In this document: in pieces, positions 13,601-27,900 of the stretch | Numbering within the stretch: position 1 is the first letter of the stretch | Layout: every line of letters starts with the position of its first letter | DNA from: Sinotaia quadrata | Taxonomy: Eukaryota > Mollusca > Gastropoda > Architaenioglossa > Viviparidae | NCBI GenBank assembly: GCA_028829895.1 | Contig: CM054182.1 | Coordinates: 87,531,546 to 87,595,545 of the forward strand | Length of the DNA stretch: 64,000 bases | Reading direction: 5' to 3' | Notes under the pieces: generated by a model | Database searches by the model: none | The model's input: only the letters and a program-made list of their open reading frames with translations | What the model was told of the DNA's origin: nothing | Made by a program: the position numbers and the translations under genes

Positions 13601-16600
13601 ATCCAGGCCTGCTCGACTCCATGTGTCAACTTTGAGCTGAAGCTGTCCGAGGTCCCTGGCATTGTTCTGGATCTGTTCAACAGCTGCTGTCAGACTCCTG
13701 TAAATATGTTCATTTTAAAAGATGCAATATAAATTGTCGTTAGCCACAGAGTGCAATATGAGCATGTTTTTGTCATTAGCCAGAGAACAATTGTGCATAT
13801 TTCTTCATTAGCCAGAGAGAACACTGTGCATAATTTTCATTAGCCACAGAGAGAGCAATATGTGTGTGTTTTTGTCATTAGCAACAGAGGGCAATGTGCA
13901 CATAATTTTCATTAGCCACAGGGAGAAATATGTGCATATATTTCCTTAGCCACAGTGAGCAAGGTGTGCATATTTGTCATTAGCCATAGAGAGTAATGTG
14001 CATGTTTTTGTCATTAACCACAGAGAGCAATGTGCATAATTTTCATTAGCCATAGAGGGCAACATACACATATTTTTGCCATTAACCACTTAGAGCAATA
14101 TGTACAAATTTTTGTCATTAGCCACAGACAGCAGTGCATACTTTAGTCATCAGTCACAGACAGCGATGTATGCATATTTTTGTCATTAGCCACAGAGAGC
14201 AATATGTGATTATTTGGAAATTATCCATAGAGAGCCACAGTAAAGAGCCATGTGTACTTGTTTCTGTCATTATTCACAAAAAGAAATATATGCATGTTTT
14301 TTTCATTATCTACAGAGAAGGATGTGTGCATATTTTTTCATTAACCAAATTATGAGACAAAATACAAATACAGAAATGTAAGTATGAGACAAAATACAAA
14401 TACAGAAATGTAAGTATGAGACAAAATACAAATACAGAAATGTAAGTATGAGACAAAATACAAATACAGAAATGTAAGTATGAGACAAAATACAAATACA
14501 GAAATGTAAGTATGAGACAAAATACAAATACAGAAATGTAAGTATGAGACAAAATACAAATACAGAAATGTAAGTATGAGACAAAATACATATACAGAAA
14601 TGTAAGTATGAGACAAAATACAAATACAGAAATGTAAGTATGAGACAAAATACAAATACAGAAATGTAAGTATGAGACAAAATACAAATACAGAAATGTA
14701 AGTATGAGACAAAATACAAATACAGAAATGTAAGTATGAGACAAAATACATATACAGAAATGTAAGTATGAGACAAATAAATATAAAGTACATGTATGTG
14801 TAACAGCAAAAAAAAAAATGTTAACGATAATTATAATTAACTCTTTCATTCTCAGAAACATATTTTGCTGTCCAAAATATGAGGCTTCCAAAACACTAAT
14901 ATATTTGTGCAATGTATTATAATCAGCTGATTAAAGTGTACTTACCTCTAGTATGCAAATTGCTTTAACTTATGTACCCAGAGTCTGAAATTTAAGTTGT
15001 TTTAGATTGACCCAAAATGTGTTGAAATTTGTGCATTCAAAGAGACTTCCTGTGTCAATTATCATGAGGATATAATATTTAATGTATTTGAACTGTTTGA
15101 TAAATGTAAGCACAACAATAACTTCCTGTATCAATTATCATGAAGATGCAGTATCTAATTTATTTGAACTGTTTGATAAATGTAAGCTCAATGATAGCTT
15201 CCTGTGTCAATAATCATGAGGATATAGTATCTAATTTAACTGAAATGTTTGATAAATGTTGGCACAATGACGACAAGCTGAGAGTTTATGTTAATATAAC
15301 AATGACAATAAGATAATAATGATGGGAGAATAACACTATTTATACAAGAATTTTGAAATCCCCTATGTGTGACTCAGAAATTTCTGGATGCTAAGATGTT
15401 TGTCAGTGCAGACAAAATTTAGAAAGATAATGGAATAAACATTTTTGAAGAGATTATGGCAGTATCAGTCCTGACATAAATGTACATTAAAAAAAACCCA
15501 TGATTTACTATGCAGTAATTTCAGTATTATGATGTTTTTAACTTCCTCCTACAATTGTTTGATGAGATGCAACAGTTAAAAACTGGGTCGAACACTTTTC
15601 TGGTTGTTGTCAAATACTTCTAATACATGCAATATTCAAAGACTAATAATTTTTAGTACCTTACATCTTCATTTGAAAGATAATGTATTTGGAATAAGAT
15701 AATTCATCATACGATTCTGCTGATCAGCTCTGCATTTTTTTTTAGTTGCTTTCTTAATGTTTTGGTGCCATTTTGGAGGTGAAGACAGAGAGTTATACAC
15801 ATGAAGACACAAGTCTGATTAAAAATTAGAAACACATACTGTATCTAGATCTTGTGTTTCTGTACCCATTCCACTATATACATACACATAATATTATTTC
15901 CAGATCTGTGCATTGACTGCAGAATAAGGCAGACTTGTCACTCTAAATCTATATATAGCAATTACTATTAATTAGCACACAATTATTCTGGTGGTTGCTT
16001 ATAAGTGGGAATTAAGTCTTAGAGCATCCATACCAAAGAGAATAGCTGTAGGGATATATATATATATATATATATATATTAGTGTCTGCACTTAACTGGA
16101 AGTCTATATAGCATGGAGATTAACTAGATATTAACTCTGCATGTATCTATGAATGCAGACATATACATGGCAGAATATACACTTACCAGAAATTCTATAG
16201 AGCAAAGAGACTGACTATATATTCTTATATTAAATATGTACGTGAATACCCACATGCACATAACACAATGCACACACACACATCTGAGTATACATTTACC
16301 TGGAAGTCTCATGAGCAGCTGCCACTTTTTGTATTTCCTTATTTTTAGTTTCAAGAAGCAATCTCTGTGCTTCCTCATGCTCTTGCTTCAATTGTGCCAA
16401 CATTTGCCTAAAAATTGAGATTGCCAATTAAAAACAAATTCAGAGTATATGGACTCAATGTCAGCATTTCAACAAAAGGCACAACGAATGTAAGAATATC
16501 AGAGGGAAACACAGAAAGTAAGGATGTCAACAACAAAAACAAATTTCTATGCAAAATATCTTTTCCAATTATTTCAACAGAAGTGTAAGGACTTGGGGTT

Positions 16601-18877
16601 AGAGGGTAGGACTAATTCCTACTTTCAACCTTTGTCTGTCTGCACTAAGAGAGTTCATATGAGGAGGGGAGATAATTTTCAATGTTTTCTAGTGGCATTG
16701 GATTTTGTTTCCATTGTTAACATTCGGAAAAATATTGATGTAGTCTGTCTACAAGACTCTGCACATGGTAAAACATTTGTTTTATAAGGCTGTTATATGA
16801 GATGTCTTTACTGTGGGCAAAAACATCCATATAACATGTTTAGATGACTGCATTACAGTTTGGAAACTGTTATATTTTCATAAGACAGTTGCAATGTCAA
16901 AATGTAATAGCCAATAGTAAACGCCCATCAAATCATGTGGTGCTAAAAGTACAAAAATAAAAATGGCATTGACTGGCCCTGCACTTGAACACATACCATG
17001 ACATGTACAGGACCCTAGCAAGGTCACTGACAGCAAGAAAAGGTGGTAATCAGAGAAAGCAGATTTGGACTTAGAAGCGATAAAGAATGAAAGAGGTTGT
17101 GCACAGGCACCGTACTGATCCCTGCTTGAGATCCATCCTCTGACCGAACAAGATATCTTTTTCTGTTTTTTTTCTCTTGGTCATCTAAGGTTTCAGCCAC
17201 TGCAGCCAAAACAATAATACCTTCTAATTTTGTAATGTCCATGGAAGCAGCCATTTTGCATTATCATATCATGTGACATTGCTATAAATGGTATGAAGGT
17301 GGGGCTAAGTATATGTAACTTGAAAGTGCTATGTGCCTTTATTTTACAGTGTTTGGAGAGGGCAGAAAATTCATTATAAGCCATATTTTCCTAGACAACT
17401 TCTTAAGACATTTGTCTTACTGTGTGCTGAGACTTTAAGACTGACAAACCAATTACAGAGTTTAGAAGACCTATCAAGATCAGCAAAATTCATCATGGTT
17501 TGAATTATTTTCTGATTGCAAGCATCTGTTCATGAGATCTATTCTTTACAGTGTTGAAAATCATGCTTAAATACACACAGGATTATGATGTTGTTCATTG
17601 CAGTTGTTGAATATCATGCTTAAATACACCACAAGACATTGATGTTGTTCATTGCAGTTGTTGAATATCATGCTTAAATACACATAGGATTGTGATGTTA
17701 TTCCTTGCAGTTCTTGAATATCATGCTTGGATACACCATAGGACTATGATATTGTTCCTTACAATGTTGAATATCGTGTTTAAATACTCAAACAGAATGA
17801 GATAGAATCAGTAAGACAGATAAAAACAACCTGATATGACAAAGTGAGACAAACAGAATGAGATAGAATCAGTGTGACAGATAAAAACAACCTGATATGA
17901 CAAAGTGAGATGATGTAAAGAGATTGGCTCAACATACACATCAAGTCAGACATGTACTGAGACACAGAGACAAAAGATGAGGTAATAAAAACAAGATAGA
18001 CAGATTATAGCAGCCAGACACCAAAAGACCAAGACAGACACAAAGAAATAATGAAATGTGAGAAGTACAACACCTATTTACCTGTGTTTCTCTTTCAGTT
18101 TCTCTGTCTCCTGTGCAGAACACCTCTCTTGTTCCTCCAGGCGCCGGTAATTCTCTGCAGCCAGGTCTGCTTTCTCCTGCTCAATTCGTTTCACTCGAGT
18201 AAGTTGTTGTTCCATCAGTTCTTCAACCTCCTTTCGTAATCTATAAATAGCAAACTGAGCAGCTTCACATAAAAACTCATTTAATGGAATTTCAATATTA
18301 TTGTGAAATTACCTAGAAATTAGACCTGGTAGAATTATGGTGTAATAACCTGTACCCAGTAAACAGATGAGGTATGTGAACTACCCAGTTATTAGACAAA
18401 ATGGTATTATTATAATATGAACTATACAAGCAGATGATTGTATTATTATGTGAACTACTGGTACCATGTATCAGATCAGATAGTATTATAATGTGAACTA
18501 ACCTGGTACTTGTATTAGTATAGAAAGAGAAAATTGAATATGGTTAACAATCAGCAGAAATTCAGTTAATCCTGAATAAAAATCTCAAGTATATATGCCT
18601 AGCTTTCTAATGAGTTATCGATTTAGTATTTGTATGTAAATATTGCACTGTGCAGAAAAAAATAATTAATTTCTAAATTAAACCTGCAACAATCTGTTTG
18701 CATTTCCATTATTTTTTAATCTGTTTTGTATTAATTTGATTTTCATTTATTCAGATTAGAGAGAGTGCCATGCTGTTGCTCATTTCTTTTTATTATATTG
18801 TTAAGTTCTTGATTTTGCCAATTATATTAGTGTATAAAGTGGATGAATAAGTAAATTAAAAAAAAGACCGAAAGAAA

Positions 18878-18941
<64 letters not shown>

Positions 18942-21900
18942 ACTATTTCTTAACTTGAAACTCTTACCTATCTTCAGTCCTATGGTTTGCTTCTTCTAGA
19001 ATCTGTATTCTGTTTCTGTGAAAAAATTAAACACATATCTTGAAATCTTTTCTGCAGTTTCCTGTTGTATATATGAATAATGTACTGTCTGGTTAATTTT
19101 TATGAAGTTATATCACCGCGTTGGATCTTTTTTCTATTTAATTCAATTCAAAAAACAATTTTTGCTATTCATTGTAAAACATATTTGTTTGCTTTTCATT
19201 GTAAAATATATTTTTTTGCCATTCATTGTAAAATATAATTTTTTGCTATTCATAAAATGGACAATTGTCTCATCTTTACAAGAAAAAGCTAGTGCTAGCA
19301 TAATTTCATCTGACAAGTAATACTTGATCACTAACGTACAACAAACCTAAAGGATTTTTCAATGGCAAGCACTTCTTCTTCATATCGTTTCCTTGTGCTG
19401 TCAATCATGGCATCAGCATACTGTTTCTCTATTTCAAGCTTACGGATCTGCATCATGAAGACAATCAGCAAATCACAAAAAGAAAGCATTATAAATAAAT
19501 ATCAACCATGCTTATCAAGCATTTCATCCAGAAAAAATAAAAGATCTTCACTGAAATATATGCCGCTTCATCTAAAGCTGTTCATGTTCTCTATTATCCT
19601 TAATGAGGGTAAATTTGTCACGTTTGTAAAATAGGTTCAAAGCATAAGTGTCTTTCAAGCAACATTTGCAATTCAAACCAAATTTAGATCAAAACACACT
19701 GTTGTCAATAAAAACAAAACTTGTTTTTAAATTCTAAAGTTTGCTGTATTACGTTCTTTTTTATTGAATTTCAAAAACATCAAAGCCATATTGAAAATTC
19801 TCTCAAAATAATCTATAAAGAAATAATCTACCAGCAAAGAATATATTATAGTTAAATTTGACTCACTTTTGCAATGGCCTCCTGCAGAGTAGACGGAAGT
19901 GGCTCCTGACTGGCAAGTCTCGTAGAATCACTAGTAACTCCCTGGGGTCAAACAGAGCAAATAATAACTAACTTCAACACTAGCAAATCTTGTAGAATCA
20001 CTAGTAAATCCCTGAGGTCTCAACACTAGCAAGTCTTGTAGAATCACTAGTAACTCCCTGAGGTCAAACAGTGCAAATAATAACTAACTTCAATACTAGC
20101 AAATCTTGTAGAATCACTAGTAAATCCCTGAGGTCTCAACACTAGCATGTCTTGTAGAATCACTAGTAACTCCCTGAGGTCAAACAGTGCAAATAATAAC
20201 TAACTTCAATACTAGCAAATCTTGTAGAATCACCAGTAAATCCCTGAGGTCTCAACACTAGCAAGTCTTGTAGAATCACTAGTAACTCCCTGGGGTCAAA
20301 CAGTGCAAATAATAACTAACTTCAACACTGGTATGTCTCACAGAATCACTAGTAACTCCCTGAGATCAAACAATGAAATAATAAGACAATAACAGCGAAG
20401 CCAGCAAATGGCTTTAAAGGTTGGACATACAGTATTAAGTTCTGGAATTTCAATTCCTGATAATAAAATAAAGAGAAAAAGCTACCACATATTATAATGT
20501 CAGTTTTGATGGCTAACTTTGGAGCTTGAAAAAACAAATATTTTCATACTTTACAGCTAGAGTTGTCACCATTTATACAAATATCTGTACTGACATACAA
20601 ATGTATCAAGCCATTTATACAAATATGTGTACTGACATACAAATGTATCAAGCCATTTATACAAATATGTGTACTGACATACAAATGTATCAAGCCATTT
20701 ATACAAATATGTGTACTGACATACAAATGTATCAAGCCATTTATACAAATATGTGTACTGACATACAAATGTATCAAGCCATTTATACAAATATCTGTAC
20801 TGACATACAAATGTATCAAGCCATTTATACAAATATCTGTACTGACATACAAATGTATCAAGCCATTTATACAAATATCTGTACTGACATACAAATGTAT
20901 CAAGCCATTTGTCTTTCCAACAATTATTTTAACTGATGTTGTACCATGAAAATGTATTGTGCATGTGACAGAAACAAAGTTATAAATTAAAAACCTGAAA
21001 TGATTTAAACACATTTACAATGACTTATAAGTAAAAACTAAGAACAGATAAAAACCAGAGGGAAGGCTTGTAAAATTGGTGCTTGCAGTGGTGCCATGGT
21101 GAGAGTTGTTTGAGGCACAGGCTGCCAGGAGGGTGGTGCCTGCTGCTGTTGTGATTGTCGGGGTTGATAGAGCTGTTGATCCATTTGTAAATTAAAATGT
21201 GAACTAGAAGATGGCCTTTCCATCAAAGTTGCCTTAGAGAAAATAAAAATAAAAAATTTCCTGAAAGTATGCCAGAAAAATAAATCATACCAAAATTAGA
21301 GACAATGCATGTTGATTTCAATAGTGACTATGGCAGAACAAAGAAAAATCTGGATTTAAAAGCAAAATTTATTTTTAGATTTCTACCACATTCTAAATAA
21401 TGTGCTTGTGGAGAAACTTACAGCAGATAAAGAACCTCGTTCTCCATGATCAGTTTCATCAATATCCTTGATTCCTTCTGAAAAGAAAAATTTATAAACA
21501 TATCCATTATGTAACAATTATTTACATGCTTTATGAGATGCTGAAACAACTGATCTAAATACACTATCACAAAACTATTCTCATTATACATAGAGATCTG
21601 AAGGGGTTAATAAGATTATTTGCAACTTTGTCTGAATTAATAAAAGGTTTAAAAGTGTGTATTAAAAGGAGAAAAATGAAGAGAAATAAGAAAGTTGGGA
21701 GAATTAATGCCACACTGCATTCATACATCAAGCTTACTTGAACCAGTATACTTTGAAAAGAACAGACACTACTACCAGAGAGCCAATGTACTAAAGCCAA
21801 GAGCCAATGCACTACTACCAGAGAGCCAATGTACTAAAGCCAAGAGCCAATGCTCTACTACCAGAGAGCCAATGTATTAAAGCCAAGAGCCAATGCACTA

Positions 21901-24900
21901 CTACTAGAGAGCCAATGTACTAAAGCCAAGAGCCAATGCTCTACTACCAGAGAGCCAATGTACTAAAGCCAAGAGCCAATGCAGTACTACTAGAGAGCCA
22001 ATGTACTAAAGCCAAGAGCCAATGCACTACTACTAGAGAGCCAATGTACTAAAGCCAAGAGCCAATGCTCTACTACCAGAGAGCCAATGTACTAAAGCCA
22101 AGAGCCAATGCAGTACTACTAGAGAGCCAATGTACTAAAGCCAAGAGCCAATGCAGTACTGCCAAAAATCAAAGTACTATTGCCATGAACTAATGCACTT
22201 TTTCAAGAACAAATAAATATGCGTGAAGTAGCAAACTAGAATAACACTACATTAAGACCTATACTGAGTAGCCGTATATGGTTATAACAACAACTTGTAC
22301 ATCTATATATTATTCTTACGTATGCATACTTATTTATTATTATTTTGTATGTATATTTATTTATTATTCTTACTCTGTATATACATATATTTATTATTAC
22401 TGTGTAAGTACATCTGAAGTCATTCAACACTTCATTATCACTACCCTACAACCTTTCTTTTAATAACACTTTCTGTCCTTCATCTTCAACCACCTCAACA
22501 GCAGCACATATCTGGAAACTGCTATCATCATCATCATCATCATAAAAAAATGTATATCTATCTATTTATTATGATTACTGTGTATATACATCTATCTATT
22601 ATTATCATTATGATGTACATCTATTTATTATTATTAGTGTGTTAAGTACATTTATTTATTATTATTATTATTGTGTAGGTACATTTATTTATTATTCTTA
22701 CTGTACATATACATATATTTGTTATTGTTGTATATGTGCCTCTATTTATTATTTTCATTATGTATGTACATCTATTTATTATTATCATTATGTATGTACA
22801 GCTATTTATTATTACCAGATGGACACATACTTAGCTCTCAAGTTTTACCTCTCTTCCAACCCCACATCTCACTCTGGGGTACTCAAAGGAAAACATTCTC
22901 ATCAAAGGGCAAGCTATCATTAATGTTCTTTAATCATTTCTCTCCCCTGAAACTTAAGTGGAGGGCAATTCCTTTTAGCTTTGGGATGTATATCTTACGG
23001 TTGTCATGACACCCCTGTAGTGTGCCATGTCTTACAAATGTTCAGGAAAAGCTGGTTTACTTAGAAAAATATCTTTTAGTTGATTGTATCACTCATTACA
23101 TAAGAATGACTGAAGCAGAAAATCTTTTCTTTAGACCAATGAATGCTTCAAAGCACACTTTGTACTGCTATCATATATATCCTCAATTGGGGAAGATTCA
23201 AACAATCAATCTTGCATTCACCCTTTCAATCTCATTAAATCACTTCCACTTTAACAGTGAGCATTTAATCAGTAGTTATACACCTTTCTTACACTCACCA
23301 ACTGCAATGTCATTCACACTAAGATTGCTAATCAATGGTGAAGGGCAACAGAAAAATATGTGAGAAAGAGTTGAGCAAACAATCAGACTGAGAAGAGAAA
23401 GTCAGAGTCAAGCAAATAATCAGGCTGAGATGTGGAAATCAAGAGTTCAACAATCAAAATGAAATGAGAAAGTCAGTTAAACAAACAATCATAATGAAAT
23501 GAGAAAGCCAGAGTCAAACAATCAAAAAGAATTGAGAAAGCAAGAATCAAACAATCACAATGAGATGAGAAAGTCAAAATCAAACAATCATAATGAAATG
23601 AGAAAATCAGAGTCAAACAATCATACTGAGATGAGAAGGTCAGAGTCGAACAAACAATCATAATGAGGTGAGAAAGTCAGAGTCAAACAATCATAATGAG
23701 GTGAGAAAGTCAGAGGCAAGCAAACAATCAGATTGAGAAACAATAGGTGGTGTAGGGATGAGATTTGACAGCTAAGCTGTGATATTCAAGATGTATGTTT
23801 TTTCCAACACTAACCTGAACCTCACCAAAAATTAGGTAAATAGAAGGAAATTAGACATTTCTCAAAACATCTGATAAATTAGTGCAGAACAATTGATGCA
23901 TGGGAGACACCTAACAGGATTGCTTTTTATGGTCAAAGATTTAGATAAGGCTGTATCAATTTCATTGCTATGTCACTTAGTCTTTATGAGATTTTAATGA
24001 TACAAATTTTTATCAACTTAATTATAAATGAATTAGTTTCTATGAGAAATTGATGACATAAAATTTGTATTAGCATTATTTCTGATCATTTAGTCCTTGT
24101 AAGACATAATGACAGACAATTAATGACAAATATTATAATTAATTTTGTTACTATCACTCAGTCTTTATGAGGATCTTAATGACAGAAATGTGCCCCTATA
24201 CAAAATTGTATTTAAAAAGTAACAGAACAACCACTACCAATCCCTTTACACAATTACTCTGCTGCACATCAGTTAGGTGGATTCCCAGTTATAATGAATA
24301 ACAAAGGCTGTAAATTTAACAAGACACCAACCTTTATTCAAAACACTGTTATGAGGTACAAAACCAATTGGGCTAGTTCCTTTAGCTGTTGTCTCCCACT
24401 TGGGCAAACTGAAACAAGGCAAACTGAACATGAATGGGCAAACTGAAACAAAGCAAATTGAATATGATTCAATGATTGGGAAAACTGAATATGACTGGGC
24501 AAACTGAAACAAGGCAAAACTGAATATGACTGGGCAGGCTGAAACAAGGCAAAACTGAATATGACTGGGCAAACTGAAACAAGGCAAAGTGAATATGAAT
24601 GGGCAAACTGAAACAAGGCAAAGTGAATATGATTGGGCAAACTGAAACAAAGCAAACTGAACATGATTGGGCAAACTGAAACAAGGCAAACTGAATATGA
24701 TTTAATGATTGGGAAAACTGAATATGACTGGGCAGACTGAAACAAGGCAAACTGAATATGATTGGGCAAAATGAAACAAGGCAAACTGAACATGACTGGG
24801 CAAACTGAAACAAGGCAAAGTGAATATGATTGGGCAAAATGAAACAAGGCAAAGAGAATATGATTGGGCAAACTGAAATAAGGCAAAGTGAATATGATTG

Positions 24901-27900
24901 GGCAAACTGAAACAATGCAAAACTGAATATGATTGGGCAAACTGAAACAAGGCAAAACTGAATATGATTGGGCAAACTGAAACAAGGCAAAGTGAACATG
25001 ATTGGGCAAACTGAAACAAGGTAAACTGAACATAATTTGATAAACTGAAACAAGACAAAATTAACATAATTTTAACACAATGAAAATAGGCAAAATTAAA
25101 TTTGGCAAACTGAAACAAAAAAATATTTAAACTCATTTGTACATTTGGAAACAAGGCATAATGTTATGATTTTGCATTCTGAATAAGGCAAATTTAACAT
25201 AACTGGTGCATTTGAAACAAGGCTAATTCATCATCATTTGTGCTTACTGAATTATAAATTAGACATTACTTGGGTAGTGAAATGAGGCAAAATGAACATC
25301 ATCTGGGTAGACTGATAAGAGATAAATTGGACAATACTTGAGTATCTGAAATGAGGCAAAATGAACATCATGTGGGCACAATGGCAAGAGATAAACTTAT
25401 CATTATTTGTGTAAATGAAATGAGGCAAAATGAACATCATGTGGGCACAATGGCAAGAGATAAACTGATCATTATTTGTGTAAATGAAATGAGGCAAAAT
25501 GAACATCATGTGGGCACAATGGCAAGAGATAAACTGATCATTACTTGTGTAAATGAAATAAGGCAAAGTGAGCATCATGTGGGCAGACTGACTGGAGATA
25601 CACTGGACATTAGTATTCTCAAATAAGGAAAATGAACATCATTTTGGGTAATGTGAAATGAAGCAAACTGAAGTCATATGAGTAATATGAAGTGAGGCAA
25701 AATGAACATTATGACGAGATAAATGGGACATTATTTGGGTATCTGAAATGAGGCAATGTGAGTATCATTTAAATATATATGTCAGTGAAATCCCATCTAT
25801 ACAACATATTCAACAATGGCCTAAATTTAAATAACTAACATTAGTATCCATTTAAATTGTACAGATTAATTTAAAAACCAAGAAAAGCAACAAGAAAGAA
25901 AGTAAAAAAAAAAATTACTCACCTATTTTTGGAATTGACTGGTGGAACACTAAAGAGATCTTGATTTTGCTGGCTTCCTCCTTGAATGGCAGCTGGAACA
26001 CTGCCCTGAAATCTGGGCGGGTCTATCTGAGTTCTGTATATGAAAATAAAGTATCTGTGCATAATTATCAAAATAATAATGATTACTTCTAGTTGACTGG
26101 TAGTAAATAAGTAGTAAACTATGGTAAAATTTTGGATAATTTAAAATTAAACTCTTTACTTAAGTAATATTTTGTGCTCTCTAAATCTTTAGAAGACAAT
26201 GAACTTTCATCACTTGACAAATATAAAAACAGAAAAAACAGAAAAACATAAAATATATCAACAGCTGTATAAGAAATGAGCACTAATATATATGTAACAT
26301 AATTTTATTTTTCATATAATACTGGTATTACTCTTTTGAATTTAACTTATTAAAAATGCTGCTTAATAAAATCAAAATATAGCTAACAAACATGATGACA
26401 ATAAATTGGGAAAGTGTATGAACAATACAATATTCAATTATTTTCAAATGGTTGTACTTTCAAATGTCTCTGATAAAACACTTATTAAAAAGGTAATAAT
26501 ACTAACTTAGTTTGTATTTTAAAGCACAATATTTTGTGGATTAGGATGCCTGTTTCTCATTGCTTTTTAGTGTTCAAAATAAAAATAATTTACACACCTT
26601 TCTTAAGGATTTTCAAAATCTGTACCTTAAAAATGTAAAAAGTGACAACCCTCAATGGAGAGAAAAGTGATATTCTCCTTAAAGTATCTTAAGGAAGAGG
26701 GGAGTAAACACAATGAACTTACCAAAAAATCTAATGATATGGGGGCTTAACAAGATGAACTTAAAATTAAGTCTAATGAGATCAGGGCTTAACAGGATGT
26801 GTCTAATGAGATGGGGGCTTAACAAGATGACCTTATAGGAAAGTCTTAGGCAAGGAGTAGGTGCAAAACAAGATAAACTTATCTGAAAGTCTTAGGCAAG
26901 GGGTAGATGCAAAACAAGATGAACTTATACGAAAGTCTTGGGCAAGGGGTAGGTGCAAAACAAGATGAACTTATCTGAAAGTCTTGGGCAAGGGGTAGGT
27001 GCAAAACAAGATGAACTTACAAGGAATTTTAAAGGGAAGAGGAATAAACAAAATGAATTTAAGAATGTCTTAGTTTCTTTTAAGTTTACATAAGATAACC
27101 TTAACAAGAAAACTTAAGGGGAGACAAACAAGAAAGAAAAAAACTTACAAGAAGGTCTCAGGAGAGATGAAAGCTGACTCAGGAACTGTAACTGTGTCCT
27201 TTTTTTGATTCGCAAGAGCTTGCTGTCGTCTGATCTTTACACGTTGTATCAGAGAGTCATCATCTTCATTTTCTTCCTCTTTCTTTTTCTCCATATCAAG
27301 TGACTTGGACAGACGAGATACTTGGACAGGTGGAGGAGTTCTTATCTGAGGTTCACTGATGCCTGGAGAACGTGAAGAAACTCGCTTGGGTTTGAAAAAT
27401 TCCTCATCTGAATCAGAATCTTTTAAACCTAACCAGTCCTTTGGATTTTGTTTTTTGGGCTGGGAGTCTAAACGTCGGTCAGGGGAAACTTGTCTCTGAT
27501 TATGTGAAGCTACTTTCTCTTCAGCATTTTCAGTCAATGCTGTCTTAAAGTCCCCTGGTGGCCCAACATCTACAGGTGATTTTGCAGCAGGTGTTTCGCC
27601 TGAAGGAATGGGCAGTGTTGGTGACACAATGTCTACAGCTGGTTTTGCTGTAGGTGTTTTACCTGAAGATGTGGACAGTGCTGGTGACACAATGTCTACA
27701 GCTGGTTTTGCATCCGGTGTTTTGCCTGAAGATAAGAGTAATGCACCAGTGCTGGAGGATCTTGGCATAGGAGCTGTTTTCAAAGGTGATGATGGCTGAG
27801 CAACTGTCTTTGTTGTGGCAGTAGATGTGGTAGTAGTGGTTGATGCAAGTATTTCCCCAACTGACAGTTCTTCAAGCCATCCCATATCATCTGGAACTCT

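Noticed and set aside
14306..14912. Open frames of 147-200 codons on the minus strand
   Set aside because: They are translations of the 32-bp array in three phases, with no start context, splice sites or homology.
20526..21014. Open frames of 102-156 codons on both strands
   Set aside because: By-products of the 42-bp minisatellite; the same DNA is open in several frames on both strands.
24273..25154. Four overlapping minus-strand frames up to 231 codons
   Set aside because: Produced by the 34-bp array at the exon 15 acceptor; only the about 77-nt exon 15 part is coding.
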